Origin: an uncultured Actinomycetes bacterium
Lineage (GTDB): Bacteria; Actinomycetota; Actinomycetes; Nanopelagicales; Nanopelagicaceae
Direction of reading: 5' to 3'
Assembly (NCBI GenBank): GCA_937860175.1
Contig: CALMBJ010000245.1
Span: 1 to 10,358 of the forward strand
DNA length: 10,358 nt
Every line of letters begins with the position of its first letter. The stretch's first letter is position 1. Shown piece after piece: positions 1 to 8,725 of this stretch. The notes beneath the pieces were generated by a model. The model was not told the DNA's origin. It did not search any database and saw only the letters and a program-made list of their open reading frames with translations. The translations under genes and the position numbers were made by a program.

Positions 1-2
1 CA

Positions 3-734
3 GCGGTTTTAGCTAAAGGTGTAACAACGATCGATAACGCAGCCCGTGAGCCCGATATCGTTGATTTAGGTGAGTTCCTGATTTCAATGGGCGCAAAGAT
101 TGAAGGTCTTGGCTCTCCATTAATCACAATTACAGGTGTTGAAGTTTTAAATCCAACTGATCACACAACCATCACAGATCGCATCATCACCGGAACCTGG
201 GCATTTGCCGCAGCGATGACCCGAGGTGATATCACCATCCATGGCGCTCGACCTGAACATCTTGAACTACCTTTAGAAAAGTTGGCCTCGGCAGGTGCGA
301 TCATTACTTCAACTGCCGATGGCATTCGAGTGAAAATGGATTCACGCCCGCAGGCAATTGATGTTGCAACACTTCCCTACCCTGGATTTCCAACTGATTT
401 ACTACCGATGGTTATCGCCCTTAACGCAATCGCGCAAGGCCATTCATTAGTTACTGAAAATGTCTTTGAATCACGTTTTATGTTTGTTAATGAACTCAGC
501 CGACTAGGTGCACAGGTCAGCGTAGATGGCCATCATGCATCAATTACAGGCGTACCGGAGCTATCTGGTGCACCGGTTGAAGCCCACGATATTCGCGCAG
601 GTGCAGGATTAATCCTGGCTGCGTTAGTTGCCGAGGGTGAAACCACTGTAGATCAGGCTTTCCACGTCGATCGCGGATATCCAAACTTTGCTGAACAGTT
701 ACAGAGCCTTGGAGCAAAGGTAACTCGAGAATGA
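3..734 (+). CDS. murA: UDP-N-acetylglucosamine 1-carboxyvinyltransferase, C-terminal part (5' truncated by window edge)
   Basis: MurA transfers enolpyruvate from phosphoenolpyruvate to UDP-GlcNAc, the first committed cytoplasmic step of peptidoglycan synthesis. Only the last 243 residues are visible; the frame is open to the left edge, so the start and the fosfomycin-target Cys/Asp loop lie outside the window. The visible part begins with the family segment [20 protein letters not shown]. It carries FPTD (visible residue 132 is the catalytic Asp, E. coli D305), FESRF (Arg 158, E. coli R331), DIRAG (Arg 198, E. coli R371) and HVDRGY (Arg 224, E. coli R397). The spacing between these residues matches E. 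coli exactly, which excludes the related AroA. The TGA stop overlaps the glpX ATG by four bases, so the two genes are probably co-transcribed and translationally coupled. The C-terminus is intact. Confidence 0.97.
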   Translation, partial: AVLAKGVTTIDNAAREPDIVDLGEFLISMGAKIEGLGSPLITITGVEVLNPTDHTTITDRIITGTWAFAAAMTRGDITIHGARPEHLELPLEKLASAGAIITSTADGIRVKMDSRPQAIDVATLPYPGFPTDLLPMVIALNAIAQGHSLVTENVFESRFMFVNELSRLGAQVSVDGHHASITGVPELSGAPVEAHDIRAGAGLILAALVAEGETTVDQAFHVDRGYPNFAEQLQSLGAKVTRE

Positions 735-1654
735 ACTTCTCAACCCCTGAACGCAATTTAGCTCTGGAGTTAATCCGCGTAACAGAAACAGCTGCGATAG
801 CTGCCTCGGCTTGGGTAGGAAGAGGCGAAAAGAATTTAGCCGATAAGGCAGCGGTCGAGGCGATGCGCCAAATGATTAACACTGTAGATATGAATGGTGT
901 TGTAGTTATTGGTGAGGGTGAAAAAGATCAGGCACCCATGCTGCACAACGGTGAAGTAGTTGGAAATCAACAGGGACCAGAGTGTGATGTAGCGGTTGAC
1001 CCGATTGATGGAACATCATTAACCGCCAATGGCATGAACGGTGCAATCTCAGTTATTGCACTTGCCCCTAGGGGAACAATGTTTCAACCAGACTCATCTT
1101 TTTACATGAATAAAATCGTTACAGGTCCAGAGGCGGCCAAGGAGATCGATCTGCGCGCCACTACTGCAGAAAACATCGCTGCTGTGGCACGTGCAAAGAA
1201 CTTGTCAATCAATGACATCACCGTGGTTGTTTTAAATCGCCCTCGACATGAAACTTTGATCTCTGAGATTCGCCAAGTTGGTGCACGAATCCGTTTGATT
1301 CAAGATGGTGATGTTGCTGCAGCTATTGAAACCGCCAGACCAGATACAGGCATTGATCTACTTATGGGAATAGGTGGATCGCCAGAGGGTGTAATCACAG
1401 CGGCGGCGATGATTTGTTTAGGCGGAGCAATACAAGGACAGTTACATGTTGATGGAAAGGCTTCTGGGCCAATTCTCCACACCCAAGATTTGATTAACTC
1501 TGAGGATGTCTTCGTTGCCGTTACGGGAATTACAGATGGTGAACTTGTGCGAGGGGTTCGATACACCCCATTTGGAGCGGTGAGCCACTCAATCGTAATG
1601 CGCGGAAAATCAAGAACAGTTCGTGAAATCAGAACTGAACACAACCTGCGTTAA
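731..1654 (+). CDS. glpX: Fructose-1,6-bisphosphatase class II
   Basis: GlpX removes the 1-phosphate of fructose 1,6-bisphosphate, the irreversible step of gluconeogenesis, in the cytoplasm. In Actinobacteria this class is usually the main FBPase. The 307-residue protein is slightly shorter than usual (about 320-340) but complete. Metal and phosphate ligands are present: Asp38 (LADKAA), Glu62 in GEGEKD (61-66), Asp90 and Asp93 in DPIDGTS (90-96), and Glu219 in GGSPEG. They correspond to E. coli D33, E57, D85 and E213 (from memory). The ATG lies inside the murA stop (ATGA). A modest AAAGG about 10 bases upstream, within murA, supports this start. The gene ends three bases from the stop codon of atpC on the opposite strand, so its transcript must run into antisense atpC. 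Confidence 0.97.
   Translation: MNFSTPERNLALELIRVTETAAIAASAWVGRGEKNLADKAAVEAMRQMINTVDMNGVVVIGEGEKDQAPMLHNGEVVGNQQGPECDVAVDPIDGTSLTANGMNGAISVIALAPRGTMFQPDSSFYMNKIVTGPEAAKEIDLRATTAENIAAVARAKNLSINDITVVVLNRPRHETLISEIRQVGARIRLIQDGDVAAAIETARPDTGIDLLMGIGGSPEGVITAAAMICLGGAIQGQLHVDGKASGPILHTQDLINSEDVFVAVTGITDGELVRGVRYTPFGAVSHSIVMRGKSRTVREIRTEHNLR
1617..1637 (-). terminator. Candidate 3'-end hairpin of the atp operon, inside glpX
   Basis: On the - strand, starting 20 bases after the atpC stop, there is a 6-bp perfect stem (CAGTTC / GAACTG) with a 9-base loop, followed by a T-rich run (TTCTTGATTTT). This is the layout of a weak intrinsic terminator for the ATP synthase transcript. It lies wholly within the glpX coding sequence. 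A 6-bp stem is common by chance, so only position and tail support it. Confidence 0.25.
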
Positions 1655-1657
1655 GGG

Positions 1658-1909
1658 TTAATTTACCGATTCTGTAAGAATCGAAACTCGGTTATTTGCA
1701 ACTGAAAGGAAGCCACCACTGACACCAAACTCAGTGGTGGTTCCATCAGCACCCTTAATGCTTACCTGACCGTCGACAAGTACCGCAAAGAGCGCGGTGT
1801 GATCGGTCAAGATACCGATATCACCTTCGATGGTACGGGCAGAGACAGACTCTGCTTCGCCCGACCATACGCGCTGCGTTGGAGAAACTAGTTCGACTTT
1901 AAGTGTCAT
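1658..1909 (-). CDS. atpC: F1Fo ATP synthase subunit epsilon, short form (N-terminal beta-sandwich only)
   Basis: Epsilon is part of the F1 central stalk; it binds gamma and contacts the c ring. The 83-residue product contains the whole N-terminal beta-sandwich, with the family segments LKVELVSPTQRVWSGEA near the start, GDIGILTDHTAL (about 29-40) and GVSGGFLSV (about 62-70). It stops at ESVN, where the beta-sandwich ends. The C-terminal pair of helices (about 50 further residues in E. coli) is absent. Continuing any reading frame past the stop only gives antisense glpX, so this is not an obvious frameshift. The start is ATG six bases after the atpD stop, in the same frame, separated by TAA TAG ATC. 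No strong ribosome site is visible, so translation probably depends on coupling to atpD. It is the last gene of the operon. Confidence 0.95.
   Translation of the reverse strand: MTLKVELVSPTQRVWSGEAESVSARTIEGDIGILTDHTALFAVLVDGQVSIKGADGTTTEFGVSGGFLSVANNRVSILTESVN
1713..1740 (+). terminator. Perfect 10-bp inverted repeat inside atpC, candidate 3' end of the murA-glpX transcript
   Basis: CCACCACTGA (1713-1722), an 8-base spacer, then its exact reverse complement TCAGTGGTGG (1731-1740). On the + strand the stem can grow by a G-U and an A-U pair (1711-1742). It lies 58 bases past the glpX stop in the untranslated tail of that transcript, where it can fold freely. It has no real U-tract (TTCC follows), so it would be a hairpin-only terminator or an exonuclease barrier. 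On the - strand it is inside translated atpC codons (TTTEF..VSGG), where ribosomes should keep it open. Confidence 0.4.
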
Positions 1910-1915
1910 GATCTA

Positions 1916-4257
<2,342 letters not shown>

Positions 4258-4260
4258 GGG

Positions 4261-5901
4261 TTACTTCTTCACCGCCGGTTGGACATATCTAGTTACAGAC
4301 TCTGCTTCGACGCCATCAAGCGCCTCTGCCTCTGCCTCATTAAGAGGCGCAGCAACAGATGACTTAAATAGCTTCTTGAAAGCAACGACCGCTTCTTCCA
4401 TCTTTGCGATGGTGTCATCATCTAGCTGCTTAGTCTCAGAGATAACGGTGTTGATCTCCTTGCGTTCGCGGCCGATAAAGTCGAGAAGCTCTGCCTCAAA
4501 GCGACGAATATCTGCAACTGCAACATCATCAAGCTTTCCGGTTGTTCCCGCCCAGATTGAAACGATCTGACGCTCTAGTGAGTACGGTGAGTACTGACCC
4601 TGCTTCAGAAGTTCAACCATGCGAGCACCGCGCTCAAGCTGCGCCTTTGATGCAGCATCAAGATCTGAACCGAAAGCAGCGAAAGCTTCAAGTTCGCGGT
4701 ACTGAGCTAGATCTAGACGCAAGCGACCAGCAATCTTCTTCATCGCCTTTGTCTGTGCAGAGCTACCTACACGAGAAACAGAAACACCTACGTTGATCGC
4801 TGGGCGAACACCGGCGTTGAAAAGATCTGTTTCGAAGAAGCACTGACCATCGGTAATAGAAATTACGTTTGTAGGAATAAAAGCAGAAACGTCATTTCCC
4901 TTTGTTTCGATGATTGGCAAACCGGTCATTGAACCGCCACCCAAATCATCTGAAAGCTTTGCGCAACGCTCTAGCAAACGTGAGTGTAAGTAGAAAACAT
5001 CTCCTGGGTACGCTTCGCGGCCTGGTGGACGACGAAGTAGAAGTGAGACTGAACGGTAGGCCTCAGCCTGCTTTGATAAATCATCAAACACGATAAGAAC
5101 GTGCTCGCCCTTGTACATCCAGTGCTGACCGATTGCAGAACCTGTGTAAGGAGATAGGTACTTGAAACCAGCTGGATCTGATGCAGGAGATGCAACGATT
5201 GTTGTGTACTCCATTGCGCCAGCTTCTTCGAGCGCAGCCTTTACAGATGCGATCGTTGAACCCTTCTGTCCGATAGCAACGTAGATGCACTTAACCTGCT
5301 TCTTCTTGTCGCCAGACTTCCAGTTTTCCTTCTGGTTAATAATTGTGTCTACCGCAACCGCTGTCTTACCTGTCTGACGGTCACCAATGATCAACTGGCG
5401 CTGTCCGCGACCAATCGCTGTCATTGCATCGATCGCCTTGATACCAGTTGCAAGCGGCTCCTTAACAGGTTGGCGCTGAACTACAGAGGGAGCCTGTAGT
5501 TCTAGTGCACGACGTGCTTCAGCCTTGATCTCGCCCTTGCCATCAATTGGATTTCCAAGTGCGTCAACAACGCGACCTAGGAAACCATCGCCGACTGGTA
5601 CAGAGAGAATTTCACCAGTACGACGAACAGATGTTCCTTCTTCAATTCCTGTTGTGCTACCCAAAATAACAGTTCCAATTTCGCGAACATCTAGGTTGAG
5701 TGCAAGACCTAGCGTTCCGTTTTCAAATTGCAATAGCTCATTTGCCATCGTTGAAGGCAAACCTTCAACACGTGCAATGCCATCGCCTGCCTGGCTAACT
5801 GTTCCTACCTCGTCGCGTGCCGCAACGCCTGGATCGTATGACTTAACGAAGTTCGCTAAGGCACCCTGAATCTCTTCAGGATTGATCTTTAGGTCTGCCA
5901 T
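4261..5901 (-). CDS. atpA: F1Fo ATP synthase subunit alpha
   Basis: Alpha forms the F1 hexamer with beta and binds non-catalytic nucleotide. The 546 residues contain an N-terminal barrel (about 28-95), Walker A GDRQTGKT (173-180, Lys179), Walker [11 protein letters not shown] (267-276), and the signature [10 protein letters not shown] (367-376) followed by Arg377, the arginine finger that acts on the neighbouring beta site. E. coli alpha ends near the equivalent of residue 515. Here about 30 more residues follow, rich in Glu/Ala and ending in a basic tail (QPAVKK). Such an extension is known in actinobacterial alpha and limits ATP hydrolysis in mycobacteria. The start is supported by AAAGGGAG at 5908-5915, whose first bases overlap the atpH stop. 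The gap to atpH is 12 bases and to atpG three. Confidence 0.98.
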   Translation of the reverse strand: MADLKINPEEIQGALANFVKSYDPGVAARDEVGTVSQAGDGIARVEGLPSTMANELLQFENGTLGLALNLDVREIGTVILGSTTGIEEGTSVRRTGEILSVPVGDGFLGRVVDALGNPIDGKGEIKAEARRALELQAPSVVQRQPVKEPLATGIKAIDAMTAIGRGQRQLIIGDRQTGKTAVAVDTIINQKENWKSGDKKKQVKCIYVAIGQKGSTIASVKAALEEAGAMEYTTIVASPASDPAGFKYLSPYTGSAIGQHWMYKGEHVLIVFDDLSKQAEAYRSVSLLLRRPPGREAYPGDVFYLHSRLLERCAKLSDDLGGGSMTGLPIIETKGNDVSAFIPTNVISITDGQCFFETDLFNAGVRPAINVGVSVSRVGSSAQTKAMKKIAGRLRLDLAQYRELEAFAAFGSDLDAASKAQLERGARMVELLKQGQYSPYSLERQIVSIWAGTTGKLDDVAVADIRRFEAELLDFIGRERKEINTVISETKQLDDDTIAKMEEAVVAFKKLFKSSVAAPLNEAEAEALDGVEAESVTRYVQPAVKK

Positions 5902-5913
5902 GTGTTTCTCCCT

Positions 5914-6741
5914 TTATTTGCTTCCAGCCAAGGCGCGTGCGGCCCCAGCCAAACGATTTGAAACTGATCCATCAACGATTTCATCTGCGAACTTCACTGA
6001 AACTCCACCCAAAACCGCTGGATCGACCTCAATGTTCATGCGAACTGGCTGTCCTACCTGCTTATCGAGAGCTGCACCCAAACGATCTTGCTGCGCTTGG
6101 CTCATAGGTGCTGCGATTCGAACAAGTGCAATCACACGGTTGCGGCGTGCAGCCAAAGCCCATTGATAATCAGCAAAAGCTGACTCGATGCTTCGTCCGC
6201 GCCAAGAGTTGACCATCTGTGTGACTAAACGTGTAGTTGATCCAGATGCGTTCTTGAGCAGGTCAGCTGCTAGCTGCGCCTTTGCATCATGTGCATCTGA
6301 TTTAAATGCTTTACGAAGCTCAGATGAGTTTGAAATTGTCTTTGATACGACAAACATTTCATTTTCAACTCGATCTAGTTCACCTGCGATATTGGCAGCT
6401 GATGCCTCTGCTTCAATTGCAAGCTGCTCAATTACCTGAACCAAGTCCTTCGCCCCTGACCAACGCAAGGATGAAATTTCACTGAGCAAAGAAAGGCTTG
6501 CTGCGCCTACCTTCTTGCCCAATAAATCCTTGATCAGAGTTTCCTTGGCTTTGCCATCACGAGATGGGTCGGTGAGTGCTCTGCGAATTGAAATATTTGA
6601 ACCCAAGAGATCTGCTGCAAAAAAGAGCTCGCTGCTCAGTGCAGATGCAGCTGATGCATCGACACCTTTGACGGCAGCATCAAGTGCTGTACGTGCAATC
6701 ACAAGTGATTGACGACTTCCGCCTCCGAGTTGGGCTCTCAT
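5914..6741 (-). CDS. atpH: F1Fo ATP synthase subunit delta (long actinobacterial form)
   Basis: Delta caps the alpha3beta3 head and joins it to the b stalk. At 275 residues it is about 100 longer than E. coli delta, as is usual in Actinobacteria outside the mycobacterial b-delta fusion. The C-terminal OSCP signature is clear: EVDPAVLGGVSVKFADEIVD followed directly by GSVSNRL, ending near residue 265. The N-terminal part (MRAQLGGGSRQSLVIARTAL, with LFFAADLLGSNISIRRALTD further on) is the helical F1-binding domain, and the middle is predicted helical and charged. The ATG follows a purine-rich AAAGGAAGAGAG, somewhat distant from it. It is separated from atpF by 34 bases, so it is not fused to b. 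Confidence 0.95.
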   Translation of the reverse strand: MRAQLGGGSRQSLVIARTALDAAVKGVDASAASALSSELFFAADLLGSNISIRRALTDPSRDGKAKETLIKDLLGKKVGAASLSLLSEISSLRWSGAKDLVQVIEQLAIEAEASAANIAGELDRVENEMFVVSKTISNSSELRKAFKSDAHDAKAQLAADLLKNASGSTTRLVTQMVNSWRGRSIESAFADYQWALAARRNRVIALVRIAAPMSQAQQDRLGAALDKQVGQPVRMNIEVDPAVLGGVSVKFADEIVDGSVSNRLAGAARALAGSK

Positions 6742-6775
6742 TTAGCTTTCTCTCTTCCTTTGAATTCTTCTTGAA

Positions 6776-7309
6776 CTACTTTGATTTTTCTAGATCATCT
6801 AGAAAGCGATCAACAATGCGTGATTGGCGAGCTTGATCATCAAGTGCTTCTCCAACAATCTTTGAAGCTAGATCAACTGCAAGTGCACCAACCTCATTAC
6901 GAAGTGAGGTGATTGCCTGCTCGCGCTCTGCCTCGATTGAAGCATGTGCATTTGCAAGAATTCTTGCTGCATCCTCCTGTGCCTTGGCACGAAGCTCTTC
7001 AATGATTGCTGCACCTTGAATGCGCGCCTCTTCGCGAATTGCTTGAGACTCTTCTTGTGCCTTTGAGAGTTGATCTGTGTACTGAACAAGAGCTGAAGCA
7101 GCTTCTGCTTGAGCCTTTTCAGCACGTTCGATTCCGCTCTCAATAGCCTCTGTACGAGCCGCGTATGCCTTTTCAAACATAGGCACAACCTTGCTGCGAA
7201 GAACCAGGAACAAAAGCGTGAAGGCGATTGTTCCGGCGATCAACTCAGAGGTATGCGGGACAAGAGGATTGAGCTCTCCGCCTGCTGCGATTTCGATAAA
7301 GCGTTGCAT
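6776..7309 (-). CDS. atpF: F1Fo ATP synthase subunit b
   Basis: Subunit b is the peripheral stalk that anchors F1 to the membrane a subunit. The 177 residues contain one membrane helix near the N-terminus (about 21-38, ELIAGTIAFTLLFLVLRSK). A long Ala/Glu/Gln-rich coiled coil follows (about 45-140), and the C-terminal delta-binding segment is LASKIVGEALDDQARQSRIV (148-167). The N-terminal NPLVPHTSELI and the segment VVPMFEKAYAARTEAIESGI resemble other actinobacterial b subunits. Only one b gene is present, so the stalk is presumably a homodimer. The start is firm: AAGGAG lies a few bases before the ATG. There are 46 bases between this gene and atpE. Confidence 0.96.
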   Translation of the reverse strand: MQRFIEIAAGGELNPLVPHTSELIAGTIAFTLLFLVLRSKVVPMFEKAYAARTEAIESGIERAEKAQAEAASALVQYTDQLSKAQEESQAIREEARIQGAAIIEELRAKAQEDAARILANAHASIEAEREQAITSLRNEVGALAVDLASKIVGEALDDQARQSRIVDRFLDDLEKSK

Positions 7310-7355
7310 CTTTTCTCCTTAGAGAGTTACCAAAGTATTGGGTTGTGATAACCGA

Positions 7356-7565
7356 TTAGAGAACGAATGCAAGAACGAGGCCGAAGAGTGCAAGCGCTTC
7401 TGCCATAGCAAAACCAAGGAATGCGATTGGCTGTAGGACGTTGCGTGACTCTGGCTGGCGAGCTACACCGTTGATGTAAGCGGTGAAGATCATTCCTGTT
7501 GCTAGAGCCGGTCCGATTGCAGCGATACCGTAACCAATGACGTTAATAGAGCCAGTTAGTTCCAT
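7356..7565 (-). CDS. atpE: F1Fo ATP synthase subunit c
   Basis: Subunit c forms the membrane rotor ring. The 69-residue hairpin has helix 1 (about 7-34), the polar loop ARQPE (35-39) and helix 2 (about 43-69) with the ion-binding Glu56 in [12 protein letters not shown]. There is no Gln in helix 1 and no Ser/Thr after Glu56, so the sodium-binding pattern is absent and proton coupling is expected. Helix 1 reads GPALATG at the usual glycine motif (18-24): two of the four glycines are alanine. The start has an AAGAAAGG ribosome site seven bases upstream. It is preceded by a 62-base gap with small hairpins, consistent with separate translational control of a subunit needed in many copies. Confidence 0.96.
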   Translation of the reverse strand: MELTGSINVIGYGIAAIGPALATGMIFTAYINGVARQPESRNVLQPIAFLGFAMAEALALFGLVLAFVL

Positions 7566-7627
7566 TTTTCTACCTTTCTTGCTTGAAGAAGCGAAGTTAC
7601 TTCCCCAAAGTTAGTGTGTTTGTTTAT
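7566..7627 (-). promoter_or_regulatory. atpB-atpE intergenic leader with overlapping hairpins
   Basis: These 62 bases form the atpE translation initiation region. On the message, CTTCGCTT (7596-7589) can pair with AAGCAAG (7584-7578) around a CTTC loop, with one bulged base, just before the AAGAAAGG ribosome site. An 11-base palindrome GAAGTAACTTC (7603-7593) partly overlaps it, so the two structures compete. The rest is A-rich and C/A-rich. A role in raising atpE translation is inferred by analogy with E. coli, where atpE has an enhanced initiation region. Confidence 0.3.
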
Positions 7628-8416
7628 CTAGTGCTCGTCGGCAAGTGAGCCGGCGATATAGAGGGCGGACAGAAGAGTAAAGATGTAAGCCTGAAGGCAC
7701 TGCACCATGAACTCAAAAAATGTGAGCCCAATTCCGGCGATGAAGGCGAATGGACTCACGATCTTGAGGCCGATTACGCCCTGCAAAAGATGCTCTCCTC
7801 CGAGGAAGAAAACCAAAAGCAAAAGGTGTCCAGCAAACATGTTTGCAAACAAACGAAGACCCAATGTGAATGGGCGTACTATGAAAAAGGTTGCGATCTC
7901 AATTGGAGTAAGCAACAAATAAATTGGCTTTGGTACACCAGGCATAAATGCGATTCCCTTGATGTAACCAAAAAGTCCTTGCTTCTTTACACCGACAGAG
8001 TGGTAAACCACGTAAGTGATGAGAGCTAATGCATATGCAAATCCAACACGAGAAAAAGTTGGGAACTGAAGCATTGGCACAATTGCAAACCAGTTATTAA
8101 CTAAAACAAATGTGAACAAGGTAAAGAGGAAGGGAACAAAGCGCATGAACTCTGGACCGATTACATCCTTGGCCATTCCATTGCGAATAAATCCGTAAAC
8201 ACCTTCACCGGCAAATTGAAGCTTTGATGGAACCATTGCAGCTTTGCGTGAAGAGAGAATAAAAAAGACAGATACAAGAATTACTGAAAGCGCTACAAGA
8301 AGAATTGGCTTAGTCAGCCATGGAATGCTGTCGAAAATTGGTGGCAATACGAAATCTTTCGCACCTGGTGGAACAAAGCCCTCACCGGCGGAACGAAGGT
8401 TTGTCACCGAGCGCAC
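7628..8416 (-). CDS. atpB: F1Fo ATP synthase subunit a
   Basis: Subunit a provides the proton half-channels against the c ring. The 262 residues contain five to six hydrophobic helices. The signature RPFTLGLRLFANMFAGH (181-197) includes the essential Arg188 (E. coli R210), with His197 after it. The last helix has LQAYIFTLLSALYI with Gln242 (E. coli Q252). The start is GTG at 8416. It is chosen because GAGGAG (8422-8427) lies five bases upstream, and the only nearby upstream ATG (8429) is in another frame. A second in-frame GTG at 8407 is possible but worse placed. A 117-base gap separates it from the atpZ-like gene, the longest gap in the window. Confidence 0.96.
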   Translation of the reverse strand: MRSVTNLRSAGEGFVPPGAKDFVLPPIFDSIPWLTKPILLVALSVILVSVFFILSSRKAAMVPSKLQFAGEGVYGFIRNGMAKDVIGPEFMRFVPFLFTLFTFVLVNNWFAIVPMLQFPTFSRVGFAYALALITYVVYHSVGVKKQGLFGYIKGIAFMPGVPKPIYLLLTPIEIATFFIVRPFTLGLRLFANMFAGHLLLLVFFLGGEHLLQGVIGLKIVSPFAFIAGIGLTFFEFMVQCLQAYIFTLLSALYIAGSLADEH

Positions 8417-8533
8417 GCGATCTCCTCATGAAGTTAAGTAGTGCCAAACATGGATGAAGACTGGGAAGCAATCTTCGGGCATACCCTATGCGGAAAAGTC
8501 CGAGTTGGAGAAATCGAAATCTGTGAATTTGCC
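8417..8533 (-). promoter_or_regulatory. 117-base leader upstream of atpB, with inverted repeat and short leader ORF
   Basis: This is the only substantial non-coding stretch. It holds a perfect inverted repeat GCATA-CCC-TATGC (8479-8491) that on the - strand reads GCATAGGGTATGC and contains a TAnnnT-type -10 candidate (TAGGGT) without a convincing -35. An 18-codon ORF (8482-8426, MPEDCFPVFIHVWHYLTS) starts inside the repeat and its TGA stop touches the atpB ribosome site (TGAGGAG). An internal promoter or attenuating leader for the atp genes is possible; neither is proven. Confidence 0.3.
8421..8427 (-). promoter_or_regulatory. Ribosome binding site of atpB (GAGGAGA)
   Basis: A strong purine-rich GAGGAGA lies four bases before the GTG at 8416. 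It fixes the atpB start on a non-ATG codon. Confidence 0.75.
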
Positions 8534-8725
8534 CTAAGCCTCGCGGCCAAATCTGAGCCAAACCAAGTACAGGGAGGCGCCCATACCCACTATGACGCCG
8601 CTAGGGAGCAGAAATCCGGTCCCGAGCCAGCTATCTAGCCCAAATCCAACGCCACCCCAGAAAAGTGGGCCAGAAATCAGGTAGCCCAGGATCGACCAGG
8701 CTGCACCTTCTTGGTTGTGGCTCAT
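8534..8725 (-). CDS. AtpZ-like small membrane protein (ATP synthase accessory)
   Basis: A 63-residue protein with two predicted membrane helices (about 9-30 and 38-57). The pattern is GGVGFGLDSWLGTGFLLP followed by GVIVGMGASLYLVW: a glycine-rich first helix, an invariant-looking Asp31, a G-T turn and a second glycine-rich helix ending in Tyr. This matches the AtpZ/AtpQ-type family (F0F1-ATPase subunit, putative Ca2+/Mg2+ transporter) that often precedes atpB. In that family, roles in Mg2+ supply or Fo assembly have been proposed, mainly for alkaliphilic Bacillus. The ATG overlaps the stop of the AtpI-like gene by one base (TAATG), with a good GAGGAG upstream, so the two are coupled. The family assignment is by eye. 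Confidence 0.8.
   Translation of the reverse strand: MSHNQEGAAWSILGYLISGPLFWGGVGFGLDSWLGTGFLLPSGVIVGMGASLYLVWLRFGREA

Noticed and set aside
544..882. 112-codon - strand frame opposite the murA-glpX junction
   Set aside because: Antisense to two clear genes, low-complexity translation, no family motif; a shadow frame.
1300..1644. 114-codon - strand frame opposite glpX
   Set aside because: Lies wholly antisense to conserved glpX codons and lacks any recognisable motif or ribosome site.
4325..4342. Short tandem GAGGCA repeat in the alpha tail
   Set aside because: Only about three units, explained by an EAEAEA peptide run; not a repeat array.
4320..4350. 8-bp inverted repeat GCGCCTCT / AGAGGCGC in the atpA tail
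   Set aside because: Stems of this size with a 15-base loop are expected a few times per 10 kb, and it arises from the Ala-Glu codon repeat; no functional placement.
5525..5869. 114-codon + strand frame opposite atpA
   Set aside because: Antisense to the conserved alpha N-terminal region; Pro/Ser/Arg-rich shadow translation.
7310..7355. atpE-atpF gap as a terminator or processing site
   Set aside because: Only a 4-bp stem (CCAA/TTGG) with a TACT loop; too weak to call.
7356..7565. Sodium-coupled c subunit
   Set aside because: No Gln in helix 1 and Ala rather than Ser/Thr after Glu56, so the sodium ligand set is missing.
8441..8638. 65-codon + strand frame across the atpB leader
   Set aside because: Half of it is antisense to the atpZ-like gene; no convincing ribosome site or family resemblance, although it is the only + frame covering the non-coding gap.
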